A stretch of 64,000 bases of DNA, taken from positions 1-64,000 of the forward strand of contig NZ_CABVPR010000017.1 in NCBI RefSeq assembly GCF_902499135.1, in the 5' to 3' direction. Below the pieces are notes generated by a model. The model saw only the letters and a list, made by a program, of their open reading frames with translations. It searched no databases and was not told where the DNA came from. Position numbers and translations under genes: made by a program. Positions 63,274 through 64,000 of this stretch are shown piece by piece (positions within the stretch are counted from its first letter, which is position 1; each line of letters starts with the position of its first letter). Source of the stretch: Burkholderia dolosa (GTDB lineage Bacteria > Pseudomonadota > Gammaproteobacteria > Burkholderiales > Burkholderiaceae).

Positions 63274-64000
63274 GGCAATGTCTCCGGATTATTGGCGGGG
63301 ATGGGGAATGCGGGGTGAACCCGCGAGATCGGAAATGCGAGCGGTGTGCAGGTCGCGGCGGCGCGCAGCGCGGAACACGCGAGCGGAGCGCGTATCGATG
63401 CCGCGATGCGGGCGAGAGGAAGTGAAGTCTCGTTAGAGGGTGCGAACGCGAGTTTCGCCATGCATGCAACCTGCCGTACAACACATGCAGGCCAGCATAC
63501 CATCGCCGTTATTGGACGGGCGTTGCGTTGCAACAAGAAACAAATGTGACGACGCGGCGGCATGTGCGTTGCCGGTCGGTCCTTTTTACTGCATCGACGT
63601 GTCGGCTTCGGGGACGAAACCGCTGCGCGCTCCGTGCTGCAAGGGTTTCAGCCAACCGGCAAATTCGGCGTATCGGCATCGAGCGCGACGACGCGAACGC
63701 ATGCGGCGCGAATTCACGTTTTCGCTACTCAGGCAAACCCTGAATTAGGTTGCGTACACAAACATATCGTGCGGCGGTCGGCGCGACGCGTTCGCGTCGC
63801 GCCGCGATGCTCGGCGATGAACGGCATACGCACGCGTTTCGACATGGCCGATGCGACGCACGTATGCACGGTTGCGCCGCTACACATCGCTTTACCGCGT
63901 ACATGACAAAACGTCTATAATTGGACGATTCATCGAATCGCTCGCGGAAGCGCTGGATCGCGCCGCCGCGATTTCATCGGCCTTCGAATCCACGATGATC
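63274..64000. other. Upstream region of pckG to the window edge
   Basis: No gene is recognised in these 727 bases. The left part should hold the pckG promoter on the minus strand, but I could not define one. A rightward promoter-like site is near the edge. Confidence 0.4.
63891..63921 (+). promoter_or_regulatory. Rightward promoter-like site near the window edge
   Basis: TATAAT at 63916-63921 has TTTACC at 63891-63896, a 19-base spacer. It would drive a gene beyond 64000. The -10 is a full consensus, but the spacing is long. Confidence 0.35.

Noticed and set aside
1-64000. CRISPR arrays, tRNA or rRNA genes
   Set aside because: I saw no regularly spaced repeats of 23-50 bases with unique spacers, and no cloverleaf or rRNA sequence. 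The 656-bp repeat is coding.

Overview
The base composition, dense GC-rich coding and gene families point to a Burkholderia (beta-proteobacterial) replicon: GTP-dependent pckG, an otsA-type trehalose synthase, Burkholderia-type porin, fimbrial and type VI secretion genes. Species and replicon cannot be fixed from the sequence alone.

Region 1 (1-28.2 kb) is a complete type VI secretion system (T6SS) bordered by debris: transposase remnants on the left and a broken nucleoside 2-deoxyribosyltransferase on the right. Two divergent blocks leave an AT-rich spacer at 19.8-20.4 kb. Leftward run tssB, tssC, vgrG, a DUF4123 adaptor, three immunity-like lipoprotein genes, a DUF2235 lipase-like effector, a PAAR spike, a 403-aa membrane protein, tssM, tssA, tssF, tssG and tssJ. 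Rightward run tssK, tssL, an OmpA-domain membrane protein, hcp, clpV and tssE. All thirteen core components plus PAAR are present. The most striking structure is a 656-bp tandem repeat at 12.66-14.47 kb: each unit holds an immunity lipoprotein gene plus a truncated 5' copy of the neighbouring effector gene.

Region 2 (28.7-34.1 kb) is a leftward chaperone-usher fimbrial operon (major subunit, chaperone, usher, tip adhesin) with strong stem-loops in two of its intergenic gaps. A 1.2-kb gap follows, then a porin pseudogene, a Pal-like fragment and a tiny lipoprotein gene.

Region 3 (37.9-52.5 kb) holds a membrane diguanylate cyclase, a small RMF-like protein, a zinc deacylase of the succinylglutamate desuccinylase/aspartoacylase family, an acetyltransferase, and a probable organosulfur or amine scavenging block: two paralogous solute-binding proteins around two FMN-dependent monooxygenases and a fused permease-ATPase. 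Next to it lie an SsuD-like monooxygenase and an SsuA-like binding protein, and an alpha/beta hydrolase-MarR pair with twin palindromic operators.

Region 4 (53-64 kb) holds a secreted Asp-box propeller protein, a ZnuD-like TonB receptor behind a Zur-like palindrome, a chemoreceptor fragment, otsA, an AcpA-type phosphoesterase and pckG.
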